Positions 6,095 through 10,659 of a stretch of DNA of 10,659 nt are shown here, piece after piece. The stretch spans positions 1 through 10,659 of the forward strand of contig JAKQYG010000101.1 in assembly GCA_023356515.1 (NCBI GenBank), in the 5' to 3' direction. Source of the DNA: Trichodesmium sp. MAG_R04. GTDB taxonomy: Bacteria > Cyanobacteriota > Cyanobacteriia > Cyanobacteriales > Microcoleaceae. Every line of letters begins with the position of its first letter. The stretch's first letter is position 1. The notes under the pieces were generated by a model, which was not told where the DNA came from, ran no database searches, and saw only the letters and a program-made list of their open reading frames with translations. The position numbers and the translations under genes are program-made.

Positions 6095-6346
6095 CGAAAA
6101 ATTGGGTTTAAAGCCCCGCCCATAAGCGGGCAACTTTTTAGTTGATTTTTTTTCGCAGTTCATGTTATCATGATTTTCAGTTCACAGGAAATGTATTAGT
6201 CGCGGGTGGGCATACCGAGACAAAAAACGGACGGGTCAGCAAGTGTAAGACTACTGCCAAAGTAGCGGCAGCCCGTGAAACGTCAACCCCCGAGGAGCTA
6301 GGGCTCGGTAGCAAATCCGGTGCCTTTGCGTCGGGGAGGATTTCAA
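6095..6346 (+). mobile_element. Mini-IS200/IS605 element, copy 1 (tnpB-deleted, reRNA scaffold retained)
   Basis: The element begins right after TTAC (6091-6094) and ends with TCAA (6343-6346), the left target and right cleavage tetranucleotides known from IS608. The left end reads CGAAAAATTGGGTTTAAAG followed by a CCCGC/GCGGG hairpin. The AAAG at the hairpin foot matches the left guide tetranucleotide of IS608. A T-rich tract and ATGTTATCATG, probably the original tnpB leader, then join directly to a tnpB 3' end (NVLVAGGHTETKNGR in translation) and a GC-rich structured right end closing with GGAGGATTTCAA. There is no TnpA and no TnpB catalytic domain, so mobility would depend on proteins supplied in trans. 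It is roughly four-fifths identical by eye to copy 2 at 9339. The family is inferred from end structure. Confidence 0.75.
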
Positions 6347-6369
6347 TAGCTATATTAGTAATCTTATAG
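6181..6369 (+). pseudogene. TnpB C-terminal remnant inside mini-element copy 1
   Basis: The open frame reads NVLVAGGHTETKNGR from about 6190, then KTTAKVAAARETSTPEE, which resembles the tail of cyanobacterial IS605-type TnpB (NIL-AAG-x-x-ETLNGRG, then an AREASTPEE-like end). All RuvC catalytic residues and the zinc ribbon are missing. The open frame reaches back to a TTG at 6142 in left-end sequence and runs past the element end to 6369. It is a fossil reading frame; its conservation more likely reflects the overlapping guide RNA than a working protein. Confidence 0.55.
6240..6346 (+). ncRNA. Putative orphan TnpB guide RNA (reRNA/omegaRNA) scaffold, copy 1
   Basis: In IS200/IS605 elements the transcript of the tnpB 3' end and right end forms the RNA that guides TnpB, with the guide taken from the DNA just past the right end. 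This stretch keeps that arrangement: several GC-rich inverted segments (for example CTACTGCCAAAGTAG, and CCCCGAGGAG near GCTCGG) up to the TCAA edge. The candidate guide starts TAGCTATATTAG at 6347. Expression and exact 5' end cannot be judged; the boundary at 6240 is approximate. Confidence 0.4.
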
Positions 6370-6562
6370 CAGTAGTGTTCCAAGTTATTGTCAGTCTCTT
6401 TGTATTAAAAGGGATGTGCAAAAATTGCGACTTGTTTATCACTATCAGCTATTTGTCCTAAGCTAATGAAATTTGTCTTAATGCAGTCAAAGTACCATAA
6501 ACTTATATCCCTTTTCTTTCTGTTAATTTAGGAAAGCTAAGGGTAATTGATGGAAACTTAAC

Positions 6563-7702
6563 TTGCTCGTGCGACTTGTGAAAAAAGATGAAATATCAGT
6601 CATACTAGATAAACTCAAAAATTTAGTGCAATTAAACACTGTTCTTGGTCAAACAACTGAGAAAAACTCAACCCCCTCAAACATAGAGTTACCATTTACT
6701 CTCAGAGAGGTGAAAGCAGCTATTCCTACTTACTGTTTTGAATCTTACCTCTGGAGGTCTCTCAGTTACTTCTTTTTAGATATTGGCATTATCGTCGGTC
6801 TGTATGTTATTGCCTACAATTTAGATTCATGGTTCTTTTTTCCCCTCTTTTGGTTAATGCAAGGAACTATGTTTTGGGCATTGTTTGTAGTAGGGCATGA
6901 TTGTGGCCATAGTTCCTTTTCTAAATATAAATGGGTGAATAATTTAATTGGGCATCTGTGTCATATTCCTATTCTAGTGCCATACCACGGTTGGCGTATT
7001 AGCCACAGGACTCACCATGCTAATACAGGAAATATTGATAATGATGAAAGTTGGTACCCAGTTTCTGAAAGTAAGTATAATACGATGCTCTGGTACGAAA
7101 AGTTATTTCGCTTCTATCTACCATTATTAGCTTATCCACTCTATCTATTTAAGCGATCGCCTAATCGCGAAGGGTCCCACTTTCTCCCCAACAGTCCTTT
7201 ATTTCATCCTCGTGAAAAATGGGATGTTTTAACCAGTTCAGCACTATGGATGTTAATGGTAGGCTTTCTGGTTTTTCTTACTTATCAATTTGGTTGGGTT
7301 TTTCTGGTCAAATATTATCTGGTTCCTTATATTATATTTGTCATCTGGCTAGATTTAGTTACTTTCCTACACCACACTGAGTCAGATATTCCTTGGTATC
7401 GTGGAAATGAGTGGTATTTTCTTAAGGGTGCATTATCAAGTATTGATCGTGATTATGGTTTCATCAATTCTATTCATCATGACATTGGTACTCATGTTGC
7501 CCATCACATATTCCTAAATATGCCTCACTATCACTTGAAAACAGCAACAGAAGCAATCAAACCTATCTTGGGTAAATATTATCGCAAGTCTAGTGAACCA
7601 ATATGGAAGAGTTTTATCAATTCTTACCTGACTTGTCATTTTGTTTCAGACACAGGTTCTCAAGTATATTATCAGTCAGCTTGGAAAAAGCCTTCAAACT
7701 GA
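6563..7702 (+). CDS. desB: Omega-3 (delta-15) acyl-lipid desaturase
   Basis: A membrane di-iron enzyme that introduces the omega-3 double bond into lipid-bound C18 fatty acids, with electrons from ferredoxin. The three histidine boxes are H112-DCG-H116, H148-RT-HH152 and H311-VA-HH315. Hydrophobic segments lie around residues 66-110, 183-196 and 228-270. The context WALFVVGHDCGH, PYHGWRISHRTHH, IDNDESWYPV and HHDIGTHVAHH is that of cyanobacterial DesB rather than DesA (delta-12) or DesC. No ATG occurs in frame near the N-terminus. Candidate starts are TTG 6563, GTG 6569, GTG 6578 and GTG 6626; the last begins near the conserved region (then QLNTV) and may be the true start, giving about 358 residues. 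No ribosome binding site settles this. DesB genes are cold-induced in studied cyanobacteria. The promoter region contains mini-element copy 1. A terminator hairpin follows. Confidence 0.92.
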   Translation: MLVRLVKKDEISVILDKLKNLVQLNTVLGQTTEKNSTPSNIELPFTLREVKAAIPTYCFESYLWRSLSYFFLDIGIIVGLYVIAYNLDSWFFFPLFWLMQGTMFWALFVVGHDCGHSSFSKYKWVNNLIGHLCHIPILVPYHGWRISHRTHHANTGNIDNDESWYPVSESKYNTMLWYEKLFRFYLPLLAYPLYLFKRSPNREGSHFLPNSPLFHPREKWDVLTSSALWMLMVGFLVFLTYQFGWVFLVKYYLVPYIIFVIWLDLVTFLHHTESDIPWYRGNEWYFLKGALSSIDRDYGFINSIHHDIGTHVAHHIFLNMPHYHLKTATEAIKPILGKYYRKSSEPIWKSFINSYLTCHFVSDTGSQVYYQSAWKKPSN

Positions 7703-7720
7703 TTTAGCTGAATAGGACTT

Positions 7721-7780
7721 GCTAAACCACTGGGTTTAAAGCCTCCCCCTTTTAGGGGAGGGGAATTTTTTGTTGTTTTT
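7721..7780 (+). mobile_element. Solitary IS605-type left-end-like sequence behind desB
   Basis: TGGGTTTAAAG, then a GC-rich hairpin and an AATTTTTTGTTG tract, repeats the layout of the left ends of the two mini-elements (TTGGGTTTAAAG, hairpin, ACTTTTTAGTTG). There is no TTAC at the expected upstream position and no right end nearby. It is probably a decayed left end that now serves as the desB terminator. Confidence 0.45.
7742..7771 (+). terminator. Intrinsic terminator of desB
   Basis: CCTCCCC (7742-7748) pairs with GGGGAGG (7755-7761) across a 6-nt loop, followed by a six-T run (7766-7771). It lies 40 bp past the desB stop. The opposite strand lacks a T-run, so it should act mainly on desB and not on the convergent trpA. 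Confidence 0.7.
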
Positions 7781-7812
7781 TTGAATATATACGGAGCTGG
7801 AGGGGAGCAGCT

Positions 7813-8610
7813 TCAGCTAATAGCTGCCTTCAAACTTTGACAAAACTGACCAATGGCTTTCAGACCCTCATCCGGAGTTCCTTCAGCCAACCGCTTCACT
7901 ACTGCACTACCAACAATAACTGCATCACTTCCCCACTTTTTTACTTGTAAAGCATGTTCTGGTTTAGAAATACCAAAACCTACACCTATTGGCTTATCTG
8001 TCAACTCCCGCATTTGTGCCAACAAATTTTGTACCCGCGTTTGTATTTGAGTACGTATTCCCGTTACTCCAGTTACACTTACCAAATAAATAAATCCTTG
8101 AGACTGATGAGCGATCGCCTCTATTCTCTCTTTTGGACTAGTGGGAGCTACTAATAAAGTCAACTCTATGCCAATGTCCCTTGCTGGTTTCAACAAAATA
8201 TCTGCCTCTTCTAATGGCAAGTCTGGTACAACTAAACCCCTAGCTCCTACATCATAAATTTTTTTCAGGAAGCTCTCCACCCCTCGGTACAAAATTGGAT
8301 TGTAATAAGTAAATAGGATGATTGGCGATCGCAGCCTCGGACTTACTGTCTGGACTACTTCTAAAACTGACTCTAAGGTAGTCCCTCGGTTCAAAGAACG
8401 AGTCGCAGCCGCTTGAATTACTGGACCATCAGCCAAAGGGTCAGAATAAGGGACTCCCAATTCAATCATATTAGCCCCACTTTGGTCCAATACCTCTAGA
8501 GCCTTAGCCGTAGTCTCCAAATCTGGGTCCCCTGCCGTAATGAAGGGAATTAGAGCGCACTGACCACCGTTATTGCTTAGGGAGTCAAAACAATCAGAAA
8601 CTGAAATCAT
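7813..8610 (-). CDS. trpA: Tryptophan synthase alpha chain
   Basis: The alpha subunit splits indole-3-glycerol phosphate into indole and glyceraldehyde 3-phosphate in the last steps of tryptophan synthesis, working in an alpha2-beta2 complex with TrpB. The TIM-barrel signature CALIPFITAGDPD opens the protein. The catalytic pair is E50 and D61 in IELGVPYSDPLADGP, spaced as E49/D60 of the Salmonella enzyme. Other family motifs are ILFTYYNP, GLVVPDLPLEEA, TLLVAPTSP, YLVSVTGVTG and the phosphate-binding GVGFGIS and VIVGSAVVKR. The start at 8610 (MISVSDCFDSL, 265 residues) matches the usual family N-terminus. An in-frame ATG at 8655 would add 15 untypical residues. Neither has a clear ribosome binding site. 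It is the last gene of the ndhL-DUF3007-trpA cluster. Confidence 0.95.
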   Translation of the reverse strand: MISVSDCFDSLSNNGGQCALIPFITAGDPDLETTAKALEVLDQSGANMIELGVPYSDPLADGPVIQAAATRSLNRGTTLESVLEVVQTVSPRLRSPIILFTYYNPILYRGVESFLKKIYDVGARGLVVPDLPLEEADILLKPARDIGIELTLLVAPTSPKERIEAIAHQSQGFIYLVSVTGVTGIRTQIQTRVQNLLAQMRELTDKPIGVGFGISKPEHALQVKKWGSDAVIVGSAVVKRLAEGTPDEGLKAIGQFCQSLKAAIS

Positions 8611-8756
8611 TTTTAATTTTAAATATTTTAGATATTGAGCAGTTAAAGTACTCATCCACAGGCATTAACGGTTAAGCCAACCGCATTTTTTCCTTTGACA
8701 GGTATTGCTCATCTTTATCTACTATGAATATGCAAGACTATTATTATTTTGATAGA

Positions 8757-9080
8757 TTATTCCTGCTTGTGTGTCTTGGTGGCATTTTCTTGTTCAATTT
8801 CAGCTTGCAGTTTAGCCAACTCTTCTGGAGTCATTTCTTCCAGACGTTTTTGCAGTACTGCCTCTTCATAGTCCTTTAACTGTTGATTATAAGTCATATC
8901 ACTATTTGTGACCCGAAATAAATAGGTCATTAGCCAAACTACTAGACCGCCGACCAAAACTGCTTGTGTCCAAATTCCAGCATTTATACTGTTTATTCCT
9001 ACTACTTGTAACACAAAGTAGATAAGGCCACCACCAACAAAAATACCTATACTTATTCCAATGGCATCAATTCGTCGCAT
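8757..9080 (-). CDS. DUF3007 family membrane protein
   Basis: A 107-residue protein of unknown function, of the DUF3007 type found in cyanobacteria and chloroplast-bearing plants. Two hydrophobic helices lie near residues 7-27 and 35-55. A charged C-terminal tail (about 60-107) is strongly helical and coiled-coil-like (MTPEELAKLQAEIEQENA). The start overlaps the ndhL stop as TAATG, so the two are translationally coupled. The constant pairing with ndhL suggests a role in thylakoid or NDH-1 complex function, but this is guilt by association. About 100-150 bp separate it from trpA. Confidence 0.82.
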   Translation of the reverse strand: MRRIDAIGISIGIFVGGGLIYFVLQVVGINSINAGIWTQAVLVGGLVVWLMTYLFRVTNSDMTYNQQLKDYEEAVLQKRLEEMTPEELAKLQAEIEQENATKTHKQE

Positions 9081-9316
9081 TAAGTTTCAATCTGTCGTTT
9101 TCTAGGGCGAAAATTTAAAAACGGGGATAAAACTAACATACCAGGAAAGAAAAGAAACATCAAGAAGTACATGAAGACCCGTTCTATGGAACTAGCAACA
9201 TACCAACGGGTATTAAGATAAGTATAAACTATAGCTGGCATTACTAGGAGATAGGCTCCGGCGAGAGCTGCATAAATGATTAGGGTGATCAGATTTGTAT
9301 CTAGGTCTAAGTTCAT
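9080..9316 (-). CDS. ndhL: NAD(P)H-quinone oxidoreductase subunit L
   Basis: A small membrane subunit of the photosynthetic NDH-1 complex, which takes electrons from ferredoxin to plastoquinone in cyclic flow, respiration and CO2 uptake. NdhL is specific to oxygenic phototrophs. The 78-residue length is normal. Two membrane helices are visible (about residues 9-33 and 46-68) joined by the conserved YTYLNTRWY segment; the protein ends in a basic FRPRKR tail. It is the first gene of the cluster with DUF3007 and trpA. No Shine-Dalgarno is evident. A mini-IS605 element begins 22 bp upstream of the ATG, so the leader and perhaps the promoter have been altered by insertion. Confidence 0.93.
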   Translation of the reverse strand: MNLDLDTNLITLIIYAALAGAYLLVMPAIVYTYLNTRWYVASSIERVFMYFLMFLFFPGMLVLSPFLNFRPRKRQIET

Positions 9317-9338
9317 AAGTATAAGATTATGAAATTAC

Positions 9339-9594
9339 CGAAAAATTGGGTTTAAATCCTCGCCCTTCTAGGGCGACTTTTTAGTTGATTTTTTTTTCAC
9401 AGCCTATGTTATCATGCTTTCGGGCTCACAATAAATATATTAGTCGCGGGTAGGCAATCCGAAACAAAAAAACGGACATTGAGGCCAGCAGCAAGACTAC
9501 TGCCAAAGTAGCAGCGGCCTGCGAAATGTCAACCCGCCGAGGGGCTACGGCTTGGTAGGAAGCCCAGTGCCTTTAGGCCGGGTGAGGATGTCAA
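9339..9594 (+). mobile_element. Mini-IS200/IS605 element, copy 2 (tnpB-deleted), in the ndhL leader
   Basis: It begins after TTAC (9335-9338) with CGAAAAATTGGGTTTAAA, then a TCGCCC/GGGCGA hairpin, a T-rich tract and ATGTTATCATG. It continues into the tnpB tail (aat at 9434: NILVAGRQSETKKR, stop soon after at a TAG) and a structured right end closing GTGAGGATGTCAA at 9594. The internal junction between left end and tnpB tail aligns without a gap to copy 1. Here the hairpin foot is AAAT instead of AAAG. It occupies most of the space between ndhL and the tRNA-Leu gene. Confidence 0.75.
9490..9594 (+). ncRNA. Putative orphan TnpB guide RNA (reRNA/omegaRNA) scaffold, copy 2
   Basis: The right-end portion keeps the same structured layout as copy 1: CTACTGCCAAAGTAG in both, a GGCC/GGCC pairing around it, and a GGCTACGGCTTGG region before the TCAA edge. 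The TnpB frame is broken here while the RNA-like structure survives, which favours an RNA or end-recognition role. The candidate guide begins AATAGTCAATCG at 9595. The 5' boundary is approximate and transcription is unproven. Confidence 0.4.
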
Positions 9595-9737
9595 AATAGT
9601 CAATCGTATTCTGTTTTATATACTATCTGAGTGACTATTTTTCTAGGCAACCTGTAGATTATTTCAATTGCTGTTCAAATATACTTGCCAAAACCTTTAA
9701 ATTGTGATTAAATAAAAAAATAAGCTTTTTAGGCTTA

Positions 9738-9743
9738 TATAAT
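9738..9743 (+). promoter_or_regulatory. Candidate -10 box of the tRNA-Leu gene
   Basis: TATAAT lies 17 bp before the tRNA 5' end. No convincing -35 box is seen at the usual spacing (A-rich instead). Confidence 0.4.
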
Positions 9744-9759
9744 CCTATCCTAAAATGGA

Positions 9760-9843
9760 GGGGGTGTGGCGGAATGGTAGACGCTACGGACTTAAAATCC
9801 GTTGACCTTAAAAGTCGTGTGGGTTCAAGTCCCACCACCCCCA
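9760..9843 (+). tRNA. trnL-UAA: tRNA-Leu (anticodon UAA), intronless
   Basis: The full cloverleaf can be drawn. The acceptor stem GGGGGTG (9760-9766) pairs with CACCCCC (9836-9842), with discriminator A at 9843. The D-stem is GCG/CGC with GG in the loop. The anticodon stem ACGGA/TCCGT carries loop CTTAAAA with anticodon TAA at 9793-9795. A long class II variable arm has a GAC/GTC stem. The T-arm is GTGGG/CCCAC with loop TTCAAGT. CCA is not encoded. The group I intron found after U34 in this gene in many cyanobacteria and plastids is absent. The minus-strand open frame across this gene is an artefact. Confidence 0.95.
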
Positions 9844-9905
9844 CTTCTCAAGGCATTTTCTTTGTACCGCTTTATTGACAGCTTCTTGATCGATATAGAT
9901 CTAAT

Positions 9906-10087
9906 TGTCGTCATATAGTGGAAGAATTACCTTTAAATATTAGAGAATGGGACTTCCTCAATGGGCTAGTCACCATGACGGGGACATAAACGCAAGTATA
10001 AACATTTTGGCTGCCGGGCAGGCAGTGTCGTCTGGGTCGCGGTCTTTATGCCTAAAGAGAGTAAATTTTGGAGGGCAGGTGCTATGA
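9906..10087 (+). pseudogene. tnpB: IS200/IS605 family TnpB, C-terminal remnant with frameshift
   Basis: Reading from 9906 gives CRHIVEELPLNIREWD, the TnpB zinc-ribbon region (normally CGHIVEELPLNIREWDC). The frame then shifts near 9954-9970 and continues as SHHDGDINASINILAAG from 9968, the end of the RuvC-like domain (normally HHDRDINASINILAAG), to a TGA at 10085. The second zinc-ribbon Cys pair is lost and the conserved HDRD is now HDGD. Everything N-terminal is missing; the tRNA-Leu gene lies only 60 bp upstream. This is a dead, 5'-truncated copy. Confidence 0.8.
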
Positions 10088-10160
10088 AGCAGAAAGCCCC
10101 TAAGAGCGGTGCTAGGGAATCCCGCGCTGTCTCGTAAGAGCAGCTTCGGGAGGATCTCAA
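10020..10160 (+). mobile_element. Right end and reRNA scaffold of the truncated tnpB copy
   Basis: Sequence past the tnpB tail is GC-rich and structured and closes with CGGGAGGATCTCAA at 10147-10160. This matches the right-end consensus of the two mini-elements (GAGGAT, any base, TCAA). The next bases (GAAAGTCCTTGC) would be the guide if the RNA is still made. No left end of this copy is visible. An open frame on the opposite strand here is a shadow. Confidence 0.6.
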
Positions 10161-10193
10161 GAAAGTCCTTGCTCTCTCCATCTGTTCTATACC

Positions 10194-10214
10194 CCCTATT
10201 CCCTATTCCCTATT
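10194..10214. repeat. Short tandem repeat, CCCTATT x3
   Basis: Three exact heptamers CCCTATT run from 10194 to 10214, of the short tandemly repeated repetitive (STRR) type known from heterocystous cyanobacteria. They lie just beyond the stop codon of the PaoC-like fragment. Confidence 0.8.
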
Positions 10215-10215
10215 C

Positions 10216-10590
10216 CTATAATTTATCTGGAGTAATAGGCAAATCTCTGATACGTTTACCTGTGGCATGATAAACAGCATTAGCGATCGCTGCTGCCACG
10301 CCCACTACAGAAAGTTCACCAATACCCTTAGTACCCAAAGCATTAACATAAGGGTCTTCCTCCTCTACAAACTGCACCTGAATATCTGGCACATCTAACT
10401 GTACTGGTATCAAATAATCAGAAAGATTATGATTGAGAATGCGACCATAGTGAGGAGACATTACCGTATGTTCCATCAAGGCCATACCAATACCCCAAGT
10501 AATACCACCTATCATTTGACTGCGGGCAGTCTTAGCATTATAGCAATCGCCAGATCTGTTAGGACAAAAAATGCGATAATATTTATCCAA
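10216..10590 (-). pseudogene. Xanthine dehydrogenase family molybdopterin-binding subunit, C-terminal fragment (PaoC/YagR-like)
   Basis: About 109 residues from NAKTARSQMIGGITWGIG to the end (DLPITPDKL) match the C-terminus of large molybdenum hydroxylase subunits (aldehyde oxidase/xanthine dehydrogenase, PaoC type). The segment GTKGIGELSVVG carries the conserved catalytic glutamate (GIGE) that activates the molybdenum site. Full-length proteins have about 700 residues, so over 80 percent is missing here. Upstream (10550-10659) the expected sequence is replaced by an unrelated stretch and 20-bp HIP1-containing repeats, with a TAG in frame near 10631. The predicted TTG start at 10590 is therefore not meaningful. 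The remainder could lie beyond the window if repeats split the gene. Confidence 0.75.
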
Positions 10591-10600
10591 ATAATTAACA

Positions 10601-10659
10601 AGGCGATCGCTATACTGAAAAGGCGATCGCTATGCCAAAAAGGCGATCACTTCGTTATT
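10601..10659. repeat. 20-bp tandem repeat containing HIP1, three units
   Basis: Units start at 10601, 10621 and 10641, each opening AGGCGATC. The first two read AGGCGATCGCTAT and contain the HIP1 palindrome GCGATCGC. The third is degenerate and meets the window edge, so the array may be longer. It separates the PaoC-like fragment from whatever lies beyond. Confidence 0.7.

Noticed and set aside
6177..6383. 68-codon minus-strand open frame
   Set aside because: It is the antisense of the mini-IS605 element and its tnpB tail; no family features.
7853..8154. Two plus-strand open frames of 65 and 66 codons
   Set aside because: Both are shadows of trpA on the other strand.
9659..9844. 61-codon minus-strand frame starting MGVVGLEPTRLLRSTDF
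   Set aside because: It is the antisense translation of the tRNA-Leu gene, a well-known annotation artefact.
9966..10181. 71-codon minus-strand frame
   Set aside because: It lies antisense to the tnpB remnant and its right end; the plus strand carries the recognisable protein motif.
9..10659. CRISPR array
   Set aside because: No regularly spaced direct repeats with unique spacers were seen; the repeats present are MITE ends, HIP1 units and heptamers.

Overview
The window comes from a filamentous, probably heterocystous (Nostocales-type) cyanobacterium. The evidence is low-GC DNA, many HIP1 octamers (GCGATCGC, for example at 87-94, 10603-10610 and 10623-10630), an NDH-1 subunit gene found only in oxygenic phototrophs (ndhL), a cyanobacterial omega-3 desaturase, and dispersed repeats of kinds I associate with Nostocales genomes (CAGGACTTACGCA ends, the GACGTTGCATGCAACGTC palindrome, CCCTATT heptamers). 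It looks like chromosomal housekeeping DNA heavily seeded with small mobile-element debris.

Layout. 220-1557 (-): a secreted protein with TPR-like helices and a DUF481-type beta-barrel end. A complete 91-bp MITE with a 5-bp target duplication sits just upstream of it. 1919-2680 (+): HpcH/HpaI-family aldolase with all expected active-site residues. 3167-3838 (+): a PF10014-type 2-oxoglutarate/Fe(II) dioxygenase of the amino-acid hydroxylase kind, lying between inverted copies of the same MITE end. 3839-4757: a gene-poor stretch with a perfect palindrome, a strong terminator hairpin and a possible gene remnant. 4758-5777 (-): a zinc-free MDR oxidoreductase. 6563-7702 (+): DesB omega-3 desaturase. 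7813-9316 (-): the ndhL - DUF3007 - trpA cluster, with ndhL and the DUF3007 gene overlapping as TAATG. 9760-9843 (+): an intronless tRNA-Leu(UAA). 9906-10160 (+): remains of an IS200/IS605 tnpB. 10216-10590 (-): the C-terminal end of a PaoC/YagR-like molybdopterin dehydrogenase, cut off by HIP1-containing 20-bp tandem repeats.

The most interesting signal is a pair of about 250-bp miniature IS200/IS605 elements (6095-6346 and 9339-9594). Each begins directly after TTAC and ends in TCAA, the IS608-type cleavage tetranucleotides. Each keeps a left-end hairpin and the tnpB 3' end with its presumed guide-RNA (reRNA/omegaRNA) scaffold and right end, but has lost nearly all of tnpB. Both share the same internal junction, so the deleted form itself seems to have been moved in trans. 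A third right end of the same type follows the tnpB remnant at 10160, and a solitary left-end-like hairpin lies behind desB. Copy 2 lies 22 bp from the ndhL start codon and so probably sits in that operon's leader or promoter region.

The functional genes do not form one pathway. The aldolase and the dioxygenase could belong to a hydroxy-amino-acid or keto-acid pathway, but that link is inference. All calls rest on reading the sequence; no database search was possible.
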